Assembly (NCBI GenBank): GCA_963774155.1
Contig: CAVZDW010000012.1
Coordinates: 434,001 to 498,000 of the forward strand
Length of the DNA stretch: 64,000 nt
Direction: 5' to 3'
Source: DASSUW01 sp963774155
Lineage (GTDB): Bacteria; Actinomycetota; Thermoleophilia; Solirubrobacterales; Solirubrobacteraceae
The translations under genes were made by a program, and so were the position numbers. Below the pieces are notes generated by a model. The model had not been told where the DNA came from. It searched no databases and was given only the letters and a program-made list of their open reading frames with translations. Positions 16,520-25,716 of this stretch are shown piece after piece (within the stretch, counting starts at the first letter, position 1; each line of letters starts with the position of its first letter).

Positions 16520-19348
16520 ATGTCGTCGTACCGCAGCCTGGGTGTGATCGCCCTGCTCGCCGCCTTCGGGGTTCAGCTCGCCGTGCTCCAGCATGCCGGC
16601 GGCGTCGTCCTGTGGGCGCTGTTCGCGGTCGCCGCCGTCGCCGCGTGGCGCGCCACGACCGCCCGGCGCTCCGAGGGCCGGCTCCTGGAGGCGATCGTCG
16701 AGGGCACGAGCGACGCCGTCTTCGTCAAGGACGTCGAAGGCCGCTACATCCTCGTCAACGACGCCGCCGCCACCCTCCTCGGCCTCCCGCGCGAGGCGAT
16801 CCTCGGCAGCACCGACGCCGACCTCTTCCCCGCCGCGCAGGCCCAGGCCCGCCGCGCTCGCGACGAGGCGGTGATGGCCGGCAACGAGCCGCGGACGCTA
16901 CTGGCGCACCGCCGAGCTCCTCGGCTCCACGCGCTCGCTCTCCGTGGTCAAGGCGCCCTACCGCGATCGCGCCGGCCGGGTCATCGGCCTGATCGGCACC
17001 GTGCGCGACGAGACCGCCGCCCAGCAGCTCGAGGAGCAGGCGAGCCGCTACTTCGATCTTGCCCCCGACATGCTCTGCACGCTCGGTCCCGACGGCCGGT
17101 TCGAGCGCGTCAACGACGCGTGGACGCAGGCGCTGGGGTGGACCGCCGAGGAGGTGCGCGGCCGTCCGCTGGGCGACTTCGTCCACCCCGACGACCGCGC
17201 CGACCGCTCCGCGCTGCGCCTGGCCACCCGCTCGGGCGGCTGGCGCGACGTCGAGTGGACCTCCCGCTACGCGGACGGTCGCGTGTACGCCGTCGCCCGC
17301 GACGTGACCGAGCGCAACCGCATCGAGGGCGCCCTCGCCGCCAGCGAGGAGCGCTACCGCGAGCTCGTCCACAACCTGCCCAACGCCGCCGTCCTCACGT
17401 TCGACCACGACCTGCGCTACACGTTCGCCGCCGGCGAGATGCTGGCGGCGGCCGGGCTCGACAGCGGGGTGGTCGGCCGCACGCTGGGCGAGTCCCTTCC
17501 GGACCTCGCCGGCGCGCTGACCCCGCGCTACCGAGCGGCGCTCGGCGGCCACCCGCAGGCCTTCGAGTTCAGCGCCATCGACCGGGAGTTCTGGATCCAG
17601 ATCGCCCCGCTGCACGACGCCCACGGCGCGATCGACGGCGGCATGGTGCTGGCCCAGGACATCACGGCGCTCAAGGACGCGCAGCGCGAGCTCAACCAGG
17701 CCGAGGAGCGCTTCCGCACCGCGTTCGAGCGGGCGCCGATCGGCATGGGTCTGCTCTCGCCCGACGGCCGCCACCTGCGCGTCAACGAGGCGCTGTGCCG
17801 GATCACCGGCTACGAGGCCGAGCAGCTTCTCGCCACCACGGTCGAAGCGATCACCCACCCCGACGACGTGGCCGCCGACACCGCCGGCCGCGCCGACCTG
17901 CTCGCCGGGCGCACGGAGATCCACCGGATGGAGAAGCGCTACCTGCACGCCGCCGGGCATCAGGTCTGGGTCTCCGTCCACGCCACGCTCGTGCGCGACG
18001 CCGACGGCGAGCCGAGCCACATCCTCGGCCAGATCCAGGACATCACCGACCGCCGGCGCTTCGAGGAGCGCCTCCAGCATCTGGTCGATCACGACCCGCT
18101 CACGGGCCTCTTCAACCGCCGCCGCTTCGAGCAGGAGCTCGACCGCCACGTCGCGCAGGTCGCCCGTTACGGCGCCGAGGGCGCGCTGCTCATCCTCGAT
18201 CTCGACAACTTCAAGCTCATCAACGACACGCTCGGCCACCACGCCGGCGACGAGCTGATCGTGTCGGTCGCCGGGCTGCTGGGGCACGCAGCTGCGCGAC
18301 TCGGACATCATCGCCCGCCTCGGCGGCGACGAGTTCGCCGTCCTGCTCCCGACGGGCGGGCTGGCCGAGGCCGAGACCGTCGCCGCCAAGCTCACGGCGG
18401 CCATCCGCGAGCGCGTCACCGTGGCCGCCGGCGGGCGGGCCCGGCGCGTCACGACCAGCGTCGGCGTCGCGCCGTTCACGGGCGGCACCACGACGGGCGA
18501 GGAGATGCTCATCAACGCCGACGTCGCGATGTACGAGGCCAAGGAGGAGGGCCGCAACCGGCACGCCGTCTACGCCGCCGACCTCCACGACCCGTCGCGG
18601 CTCCAGGGCCGCATCGCCTGGCTCGACCGCATCCGCGACGCGCTCGAGGACGACCACCTCGTGCTCCACGCCCAGCCGATCCTCGACCTGCGCACCGGCG
18701 AGATCGCCCAGCACGAGCTGCTCGTGCGCATGCTCGTCGGCCGACGGCGACGTGATCCCGCCCGGCGCCTTCCTGCAGGTGGCCGAGCGCTTCGACCTCA
18801 TCCAGCAGATCGACCGCTGGGTGGCCGGGCGCGCGCTCGAGCTGATCGCCGAGCACGACGTGCGGCTGACGGTGAACCTGTCCGGCCGCACGCTGACCGA
18901 CGACCAGCTCCTGACCGAGCTCGAGGACGGCATCGCGCGCACGGGCGCCGACCCGTCCCGCCTCACCTTCGAGGTCACCGAGACCGCCGCGGTGGCCAAC
19001 ATCCATCTCGCGCGCGAGTTCGCCGAGCGGCTGCGCGCGATCGGCTGCCGCTTCGCGCTCGACGACTTCGGCGCCGGCTTCGGCTCCTTCTACTACCTCA
19101 AGCACCTGCCGTTCGACTACCTCAAGATCGACGGCGAGTTCGTCTCCAACTGCCTGCGCAACCGCACCGACCAGCTCGTGATCCGCGCGGTGGTCGACAT
19201 CGCGCAGGGACTCGGCAAGGAGACGGTCGCCGAGTTCGTCGGCGACGCCGAGCTGGTCGAGTTCCTGCGCAGCCAGGGCGTCGACCACGCCCAGGGCTTC
19301 CACATCGGCCGCCCGATGCCGCTGGCCGACGTGCTCACCCGCCGCTGA
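16520..19348 (+). pseudogene. PAS-GGDEF-EAL cyclic-di-GMP protein, interrupted by three one-base frameshifts
   Basis: Read with three frame corrections this is a protein of about 941 residues. It has two short N-terminal hydrophobic helices, four PAS modules (for example EGTSDAVFVKDVEGRYILVN and APDMLCTLGPDGRFERVN), a GGDEF diguanylate cyclase domain (DHDPLTGLFNRRRF; LGGDEFAVLL) and an EAL phosphodiesterase domain (ELLVRM, VNLSG, TFEVTE, DDFGAGFGSF, LKIDGEF). The shifts are at about 16897-16899, at the G run 18281-18284 and at 18739-18740. Each is explained by one surplus base, and the text on both sides is well conserved. The protein would make and/or break cyclic di-GMP in response to cytosolic or redox signals. 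Real decay or sequencing error cannot be told apart from one sequence, but the conservation favours error. Confidence 0.85.
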
Positions 19349-19366
19349 GGTACCGTCGCGCTAGTC

Positions 19367-19828
19367 ATGGGCGCGGAGTTCTTCGACTACCCGACCGACG
19401 ACGCCGCGGGACGGGCCTCCGACCTGACGTTCCTGGAGCGGCATTTCAAGGAGGACTGGACGATCCTCCTCGGCCACACGGAGGCACGGCGCTTCTCGGC
19501 CGGCGACGTGGTCATCCACGCGGGCGAGGTCGACCGCGCCCTGTACCTCGTGACCGCGGGTAGCCTCGAGGTCGCCGGCTCCGGCAGCTTCCGCGCCATC
19601 GAGGCGCCGGCCGTCATCGGCGAGGTGGCCTTCCTCGACGGCGGCCCCCGCTCGATCACCTTGGTCGCGACGACCGACGTCGAGGTGCGCCGCCTCAGCT
19701 TGGATGCCTTCGAGACGCTGGCCGGCCGCCATCCCGCTCTTGCCCGCGAGATGCTCTTCAACCTCGGCAAGATCGTCTCCCGCCGCCTTCGCCACCTCAC
19801 CCAGGTCATCGAGGACGGGGTCGGCTGA
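19367..19828 (+). CDS. Cyclic-nucleotide-binding domain protein
   Basis: This is a 153-residue protein made almost wholly of a Crp-type cNMP-binding beta-roll (about 30-140): RRFSAGDVVIHAGEVDRALYLV, then the phosphate-binding region IGEVAFLDGGPRSITLVA. A C-terminal helix follows (EMLFNLGKIVSRRLRHL). There is no helix-turn-helix, so it is not a classical Crp regulator; such stand-alone domains act by protein contact. It lies 41 bases before the large redox fusion and just after the cyclic-di-GMP protein, so it may be a ligand-sensing subunit for the redox protein (inference). Confidence 0.85.
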   Translation: MGAEFFDYPTDDAAGRASDLTFLERHFKEDWTILLGHTEARRFSAGDVVIHAGEVDRALYLVTAGSLEVAGSGSFRAIEAPAVIGEVAFLDGGPRSITLVATTDVEVRRLSLDAFETLAGRHPALAREMLFNLGKIVSRRLRHLTQVIEDGVG

Positions 19829-19869
19829 GCGCCGAGACCTTCCCGAACTACACGCAGCTCCCCGATCCC

Positions 19870-22347
19870 GTGCCGCAGCCGGTCTGGCGGGCGGCGCGGA
19901 TCGCCTCGGTGGCGTTCCTGATCGGGCTCTGCGTGCTGCTCGTGGCCGCGCCCGACACCGGCCTCGACCTCTGGTGGGGCGTGCTCGTGCCGGCGCTGCC
20001 GCTCGTGTGGTTCGCCGCGCCGGGACTGTGGCGCAACGTCTGCCCGCTGGCGGCGGTCAACCAGGTCCCGCGGGTGCTCGGCTTCACCCGCGGGCGGACG
20101 GCGCCGGGGTGGTTCAGGACCTACGCGCCGCTGGTCGGCATCGGGCTCTTCCTCGCCGCCGTGTTCTCCCGCCCGGTGCTGTTCGAGGACTCCGGGACGG
20201 CGACCGCGGGGCTCATCCTCGCCGCCCTCGTCGCCGCGTTCTCCGGCGGCCTGGTGCTGAAGGGCAAGAGCGGCTGGTGCTCGTCGCTGTGCCCGATGCT
20301 GCCGGTGCAGCGGCTCTACGGGCAGACGCCGCTGGCCACGATCCCGAACTCGCACTGCAAGCCGTGCGTGGGCTGTACGAAGAACTGCTACGACTTCAAC
20401 CCGCGCGTCGCCTTCCTCGCGGACCTCCACGACGACGACCGTCAATGGAGCACGACGCGCAAGCTGTTCGCGGGCGCCTTCCCGGGACTCGTCGTCGCGT
20501 TCTTCACGGCGCCGGATCCGGACACCGCGGGCGTGGCCGAGCACTACGCGCGGATGGCGCTCGCCGTCGGTGCGAGCGCCGGCTCGTTCGTCGCGCTCGA
20601 GGCGCTACTCCCCGTGAGCACGCCCAAGCTGGCGGCCGTGTACGGCGCCGCCGCGCTCATCCTCTTCTACGCCTGGGTGGCGTGGCCCGTGGCCATCGTG
20701 GCGGCCGCTCTCGCGGTCGTCTGGCTGCGCCGCACGTTCGCCAAGGAGGCGGACTACCTCGCGCGGGCCGCCGGGCCGGCCCTCCCCGGAGCGGCGAAGC
20801 TCGGCGCGGGGGCGGCCGCCGCGCTGGCCGGTAGCCGCGAGCCGGAGGTCACGTTCGAGGAGGGCGGCCCGCGCGTGCTCGCCAAGCCCGGCATGGCGCT
20901 GCTCGAGGTCGCCGAGACGGCCGAGCAGAGGATCGAGGCCGGCTGCCGGATGGGCGTCTGCGGGGCCGACCCCGTCTGCATCGTGGCGGGGATGGACAAC
21001 CTCTCCGCGATCGGCGCCGACGAGCAGGCGACGCTGGAGCGCCTCGGCCTCGACCCCGCGGTGAACCGGATGGCCTGCTGCGCACGGGTCGAGGGTCCGG
21101 TCACCGTCTCGATGACGCCGAAGCGCGACACCGGCACGCCCGTGACCGTCTCGTTCCCGTTCGACCCGGCGATCGCGCGCGTCGTGGTGATCGGCAACGG
21201 CATCGCCGGCGTGACCGCCGCCGACCACGTCCGGCGCCGCCATCCGGACTGCACGATCGACCTCGTCGCCGCCGAGCCGCACCCGCTCTACAACCGCATG
21301 GGCATCTCCCGGCTCATCTACGGCCGCTCCGCGATGGTCGGCCTCCACCTGCTGCCGGACGCCTGGTACGACGACAACCGGGTCGCGTGCTGGCTCAACA
21401 CGCGCGCCCTGGCCGTCGACCGCGCCGCCGGCGAGGTGCGCCTCGGCACCGGCGAGCGCCTGCCGTTCGACCGCCTGATCCTCGCCACGGGCTCGGAGGC
21501 CTTCGTCCCCCCGATCACCGGCTTCGGCGTCCCCGGCACGTTCGTCCTGCGGGCGGCGGCCGACGCGCTGTCGATCCGCGACTTCGTGCAGCGCGAGGGG
21601 GCGCGGCGCGCGGTGGTGGCGGGCGGCGGCCTGCTCGGGCTCGAGGCCGCCTACGCGATGCACAAGCTCGGCCTGCGCACGACGGTGCTCGAGCGCGGAC
21701 CGGCGCTCCTGCGCCGCCAGCTCGACCCGGCGGCCGGGGAGCTCCTGCGCACGTATCTCGCCAACGTCGGCATCGACGTGTTGCTCGACGCCGACGCCGA
21801 GGAGCTCGAGGTGCGCTCGCGCGTGCGCGCTGTCCGGCTCGCCGACGGACGCACGGTGGAGGCCGACGTCTTCCTCGCCGCGGCGGGCATCGCGCCGTCC
21901 ACCGAGCTCGCGCGCGCGGCCGGGCTCGACGTGGAGCGCGGCGTGCTCGTCGACGACCAGCTGCGCACCTCGGATCCGCGGATCTTCGCGGCGGGCGACG
22001 CGGCGGAGTGGCGCGGACACATCCTCGGGCTCTGGCCGGTCGCCGTCGAGCACGCGGAGATCGCGGCCGAGAACGCCGTCGGCGGCACCCGGACGTACGC
22101 GGGCACGATCCCGGTGACCATGCTCAAGGTGGTCGGCGTGGACCTGCTCTCGGTCGGGGAGATCGAGGGGCCGAACGAGCACGTCGAGGCCGACGAGGAG
22201 GCGCTCCGCTACCGCAAGTTCGTGGTCGACGACGACGGCCGCGCCGTGGGCGCGATCCTGCTCGGCCACCCGCAGCTCGCGCCCGAGGTGACGGCCGCGG
22301 TGCGCGAGCGGCGGATGTTGAGGGAAGTCCACACACAGACGCCCTGA
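19870..22347 (+). CDS. Membrane 4Fe-4S / 2Fe-2S / FAD oxidoreductase three-module fusion
   Basis: This 825-residue multi-redox membrane protein has three parts. Module 1 (about 1-295) has several TM helices with NosR/NapH-like cysteines: LWRNVCPLAAVNQ, WCSSLCPM and the 4Fe-4S motif CKPCVGCTKNC. Module 2 (about 320-420) is a ferredoxin-like 2Fe-2S domain (AGCRMGVCGADPVC ... CC). Module 3 (about 425-825) is an FAD/NAD(P) disulfide-reductase fold with two dinucleotide motifs (VVIGNGIAG and AGGGLLGLEAAYAM) and AAGDAAEWRG near the end, as in NirB- and rubredoxin-reductase-like proteins. An electron path from NAD(P)H through FAD and 2Fe-2S to membrane 4Fe-4S is inferred. GTG 19870 is used; in-frame CTG 19825, overlapping the upstream stop, would add about 15 plausible residues. 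Confidence 0.8.
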   Translation: MPQPVWRAARIASVAFLIGLCVLLVAAPDTGLDLWWGVLVPALPLVWFAAPGLWRNVCPLAAVNQVPRVLGFTRGRTAPGWFRTYAPLVGIGLFLAAVFSRPVLFEDSGTATAGLILAALVAAFSGGLVLKGKSGWCSSLCPMLPVQRLYGQTPLATIPNSHCKPCVGCTKNCYDFNPRVAFLADLHDDDRQWSTTRKLFAGAFPGLVVAFFTAPDPDTAGVAEHYARMALAVGASAGSFVALEALLPVSTPKLAAVYGAAALILFYAWVAWPVAIVAAALAVVWLRRTFAKEADYLARAAGPALPGAAKLGAGAAAALAGSREPEVTFEEGGPRVLAKPGMALLEVAETAEQRIEAGCRMGVCGADPVCIVAGMDNLSAIGADEQATLERLGLDPAVNRMACCARVEGPVTVSMTPKRDTGTPVTVSFPFDPAIARVVVIGNGIAGVTAADHVRRRHPDCTIDLVAAEPHPLYNRMGISRLIYGRSAMVGLHLLPDAWYDDNRVACWLNTRALAVDRAAGEVRLGTGERLPFDRLILATGSEAFVPPITGFGVPGTFVLRAAADALSIRDFVQREGARRAVVAGGGLLGLEAAYAMHKLGLRTTVLERGPALLRRQLDPAAGELLRTYLANVGIDVLLDADAEELEVRSRVRAVRLADGRTVEADVFLAAAGIAPSTELARAAGLDVERGVLVDDQLRTSDPRIFAAGDAAEWRGHILGLWPVAVEHAEIAAENAVGGTRTYAGTIPVTMLKVVGVDLLSVGEIEGPNEHVEADEEALRYRKFVVDDDGRAVGAILLGHPQLAPEVTAAVRERRMLREVHTQTP

Positions 22348-22363
22348 TATCTGGTCAGATATC
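22346..22363. promoter_or_regulatory. 18-bp perfect dyad GATATCTG-GT-CAGATATC
   Basis: An 8-bp stem with a 2-base centre overlaps the stop codon of the redox fusion and ends 38 bases before the ATG of the carboxypeptidase. It is AT-rich for this genome. The shape and short spacing look like an operator for a dimeric regulator of the downstream gene; a weak terminator is the alternative, though no T run follows. Confidence 0.45.
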
Positions 22364-22401
22364 GCTCAGCGGGGTCTCGCAGGCACATACACGGAGGGAA
22401 G

Positions 22402-25293
22402 ATGGCCAGGAGAGGGTCAGTGGGTTTGGTCGCCGTAGCGTTGCTGCTGCTCGGCGGCACCCCGGCGAGCGCGGACGACATCACCGGTGACGCTCACTCG
22501 ATGGTGAAGGTCACGGCACCCAGTCGCGCCGCGGCCGAGCGCCTCGGGATCGCGTACGACGTGGCCTACGTCACCGGCGACCGCACGGCCACCGTGGTGG
22601 CGACCGACGAGGAGATCGCCCGCCTGCGCGCCGACGGCTTCACGGTCGGGGCCGTCGTCGCCGACGAGGAGACCCTGGAGGCCCGTGCCGACGAGCGCGA
22701 GGCCGACGTCCGCGCCGAGGCCCGGTCCGAGGCCCTGGCCGAGAGCGGCCAGGCGCCGGTGAACCCGCCGGGCGAGGTCGTGATCATGCGGGCGTACAAG
22801 TTCACGAACTACGCCGGCACGTTCCTCTACGTGGAGGCGCACAGCAAGCTCGGCACCACCAGCGCGACCACGACGGCGAACCTCTCCGTGGCCACCGCGG
22901 GCGCCGACGGCGTCTTCGGCACGGCCGCGCCGTTCACGATGCCGCTCGCCATGCCCGGGACGGCCAACGATCCCGCGCGCTACACGGACGAGGGCCAGTA
23001 CATGTACCACCGGCACCTGCAGCCGCTGACCGGCGATGCCACGAAGGTCCGCGTCGCGTCCGACAAGGGCGGCATCGACGAGGCCCCGATCACCACGTGG
23101 CTCGGCAAGCAGCTGCCCCCGCATGTCCCGGAGTTCCAGCGCGGCTTCTTCAGCCGCTACATGGATCCCACCGAGGTCTACGGGCGCTTCGACGCCCTCG
23201 CGGCCGAGTTCTCCGACATCGCCCAGATCGTCCCGCTGCCGCACGACACCGCGGGCTACCAGCGTCGCGCGGCCACGGCGCTCGGGACGACGACGCAGTA
23301 CTCCGGCCAGACCGGCAACTTCAGCGCCACGGCGGGTGCCCAGGCGGTCATCATCGAGTCGCTGGCCATGGGCCACCAGGGCGGCAACCTGATCACGGCG
23401 CAGCTCGTGAATCCCGGCGTGCCGAACGCGCCGCTGTCGGTGACGATGAACGGACTCGACCTCACGGTCAGCCTGGCCACCGACAACGCGAGCGCCGCGA
23501 CCAGCACGGCGAGCCAGATCGTCGCCGCGATCAACGCCCATGCCGGAGCGGCCGCCGCCGTGCGCGCGTTCACCTACCGCGGGAACGCGGGCGCCGGCGT
23601 CTCGCTGGCCGGCACGCGCCGGACCCTGAGCGACTTCCTCAACGCTCCGGCACACGTCCAGCGCGGCCCGTTCGACATGCGCGTCCTGCGGATCGGCAAG
23701 CAGCGCGACGGCTCCAAGGTCGGCGTGTTCATCTACTGCCAGCAGCACGCTCGCGAGTGGGTCACCCCGATCACCTGCCTGGAGACCGGCGAACGGCTCG
23801 TGCGCAACTACGCGACCGACCCGCAGACGAAGGAGCTCATCGACAACCTCGACATCTTCATCGTCCCGTCGGTCAACCCGGACGGCGCCCACGCGTCGCT
23901 CTATGACAACCAGATCCAGCGCAAGAACTTGATCAACCGCTGCGCGCCGAACACGTTCCAGGATCCCCTGGCGCGGAACGCGGTCGGCGTGGACCTGAAC
24001 CGCAACAACACCATCGGGTCGCTCTTCGACGGCTACGACGGTGCGGATACGAACTGCACGAGCGAGGTCTACGCCGGCCCGTTCGAGGCGTCCGAGGCGG
24101 AGATCCGCAACGAGCAGTGGGTCGTGGACACGTACCCCAACATCAAGTTCGCGATCAACATCCACACGCACGGCGGCTACTTCATGTGGGCGCCGGGCGC
24201 GTACAAGCCCGGCACGCGCGAGACGCTGCCGGCGCCGAACATCGGCGTCGAGCGGTACTTCTTCGAGGTCGCCGACACGATCCTGTCCCGCATCAAGGAG
24301 TCGCGCAACACCGTGGTGCTGCCGAACCGGACGGGCCCGATCGCCGACGTCCTCTACTCGGCCGCCGGCAACTCCGCCGACGACCAGTACTACCGCAAGG
24401 GGATCATCTCCTACTCGTTCGAGGCCGGAGCCCAGCGGATGTCGTTCGACGACCAGAACCGCCTGCGCGTCCAGGACGTCGGCTTCTTCCCGCCGTTCGC
24501 CACCGAGGGCCAGTTCGAGGCGCTGGAGTTCGCCGACGGCAACTACGGCCTCCTCGAGGGTGCGCTGGAGTACGCGAAGGACACCACCGCTCCGGTGGTC
24601 GACATCGAGTACAGCGGCGACAAGCAGACGGCTCCGCCGATCCACTGGCGCTTCAACTGGCCGGGCGAGGCGGCGGTCATCTACTACACCACCGACGGCT
24701 CGACGCCGACCACGGCCTCGCGGAAGTACGAGAACCAGGGTCCGCGCCGTCCCGGCCAGGTGTTCACCATCGACCGGCCGGGGGCCCACACCGTCAAGTG
24801 GATCGCCGTCGACATGAAGGGGAACACGTCCGCGGTCCAGACGAAGACGTTCCTGATCGGCCCGGACTCCACCGTGAGCGGAACCGTGCCGGCGACCCTG
24901 TCCCTGGCGGTCGCGCCGGCGGCGTCGCTCGGGTCGTTCACCCCAGGGGTCAACAAGGACTACGAGACCACGTTGGCCGCCCAGGTGCTCTCGACGGGCG
25001 GCGACGCCGCCCTCTCGGTCGCCGACACGTCGCCGACCGCGCCGGGCCACCTGCTCAACGGACCGTTCGTGCTCCCGCAGGCGCTGCAGCTGAAGGCGTC
25101 GAGCCTTGGCGGCGTCGGCCAGGCGTTCGCGCCGCTCGGCGGAAGCCCGCTGCCGCTCCTCACCTACGGCGGGCCGGTGTCCAACGACCAGGTCACGATC
25201 GGCCTCAAGCAGCCGGTCCTCTCCACGGACGCGCTGCGGACGGGCACGTACAGCAAGACCCTGACCTTCACGCTGTCGACCACGACGCCGTAG
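22402..25293 (+). CDS. Secreted M14 zinc carboxypeptidase, multidomain
   Basis: This is a 963-residue exported metallopeptidase. A signal peptide (LVAVALLLLGGTPASA, cleavage near 24) precedes a propeptide-like region rich in Glu/Arg. The M14 catalytic domain (about 250-720) has zinc ligands in QQHAREW (HxxE) and NIHTHGGY, substrate-side VDLNRN and the catalytic Glu in YSFEAGAQ. Inside it, before the zinc site, is a roughly 100-residue insertion with SVTMNGLDLTVSL and the repeat-like TASQIVAAINAHA, unlike ordinary M14. The C-terminal part contains a chitobiase-like YYTTDGSTPTTASRKYE module and a beta-rich tail (about 830-963). Ribosome site GGAGGG precedes ATG 22402. Probably an extracellular peptidase for nutrient scavenging. 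Confidence 0.9.
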   Translation: MARRGSVGLVAVALLLLGGTPASADDITGDAHSMVKVTAPSRAAAERLGIAYDVAYVTGDRTATVVATDEEIARLRADGFTVGAVVADEETLEARADEREADVRAEARSEALAESGQAPVNPPGEVVIMRAYKFTNYAGTFLYVEAHSKLGTTSATTTANLSVATAGADGVFGTAAPFTMPLAMPGTANDPARYTDEGQYMYHRHLQPLTGDATKVRVASDKGGIDEAPITTWLGKQLPPHVPEFQRGFFSRYMDPTEVYGRFDALAAEFSDIAQIVPLPHDTAGYQRRAATALGTTTQYSGQTGNFSATAGAQAVIIESLAMGHQGGNLITAQLVNPGVPNAPLSVTMNGLDLTVSLATDNASAATSTASQIVAAINAHAGAAAAVRAFTYRGNAGAGVSLAGTRRTLSDFLNAPAHVQRGPFDMRVLRIGKQRDGSKVGVFIYCQQHAREWVTPITCLETGERLVRNYATDPQTKELIDNLDIFIVPSVNPDGAHASLYDNQIQRKNLINRCAPNTFQDPLARNAVGVDLNRNNTIGSLFDGYDGADTNCTSEVYAGPFEASEAEIRNEQWVVDTYPNIKFAINIHTHGGYFMWAPGAYKPGTRETLPAPNIGVERYFFEVADTILSRIKESRNTVVLPNRTGPIADVLYSAAGNSADDQYYRKGIISYSFEAGAQRMSFDDQNRLRVQDVGFFPPFATEGQFEALEFADGNYGLLEGALEYAKDTTAPVVDIEYSGDKQTAPPIHWRFNWPGEAAVIYYTTDGSTPTTASRKYENQGPRRPGQVFTIDRPGAHTVKWIAVDMKGNTSAVQTKTFLIGPDSTVSGTVPATLSLAVAPAASLGSFTPGVNKDYETTLAAQVLSTGGDAALSVADTSPTAPGHLLNGPFVLPQALQLKASSLGGVGQAFAPLGGSPLPLLTYGGPVSNDQVTIGLKQPVLSTDALRTGTYSKTLTFTLSTTTP

Positions 25294-25339
25294 AGGTCCC
25301 TTCGAGAACGCCGGCCTTCGGGTCGGCGTTCTCTTCGAC

Positions 25340-25374
25340 TTGACATATGCCGATATCGGAATATGATTGTCGGC
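25340..25374 (+). promoter_or_regulatory. arsR promoter with embedded palindromic operator
   Basis: TTGACA at 25340-25345 and TATGAT at 25362-25367 are separated by 16 bases. The spacer holds the dyad CATATnCCGATATCGGnATATG (25344-25365), which overlaps both boxes. Transcription starting 7-8 bases after the -10 box would begin at or next to ATG 25375, making the arsR mRNA leaderless. The dyad is placed so that a bound ArsR dimer would block RNA polymerase, implying autorepression. Confidence 0.8.
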
Positions 25375-25716
25375 ATGGCACGAGCAGCGACCACGGCAGA
25401 TGCCTTCAACGCGGTGGCCGAGCCTCGCCGGCGGCAGATCCTGGACGTCCTCGCCGGCGGGGAACGGCCCGTCAACGACCTGGTCCCGCTGCTCGGGCTC
25501 ACCCAGCCGCAGGTCTCCAAGCACCTGCGGGTCCTCCGAGAAGTAGGAGCGGTCGACGTGCGCGAGGACGGCCGGCAGCGGCTCTACAGCCTCAACGCCG
25601 AGGTGCTCAAGCCCATCCACGACTGGGTGGTGGGCTTCGAGCAGCTCTGGACCGAACGGTTCGAGCGGATGGACGACGTGCTCGAAGAACTCAAGACGAA
25701 GGAGCAAGGAGAATGA
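25375..25716 (+). CDS. ArsR-family winged-helix repressor
   Basis: This is a 113-residue winged-helix regulator: DAFNAVAEPRRRQILDVLAG, then the recognition segment LTQPQVSKHLRVLREVGAV and the wing VREDGRQRLYSLN. There is no metal-binding cysteine motif, so it is of the aromatic-hydrocarbon/SRPBCC-associated subgroup rather than a metal sensor. ATG 25375 is preferred over in-frame ATG 25363 because the latter lies inside the -10 box. Its stop overlaps the next ATG (ATGA). Pairing with an SRPBCC/AHSA1 protein is common in actinobacteria, and the repressor probably controls that gene and itself. Confidence 0.92.
   Translation: MARAATTADAFNAVAEPRRRQILDVLAGGERPVNDLVPLLGLTQPQVSKHLRVLREVGAVDVREDGRQRLYSLNAEVLKPIHDWVVGFEQLWTERFERMDDVLEELKTKEQGE

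Noticed and set aside
22417..25707. Open frame of about 1,100 codons antisense to the M14 carboxypeptidase
   Set aside because: Shadow of a clearly real gene with signal peptide and catalytic motifs; no recognisable protein text in the antisense frame.
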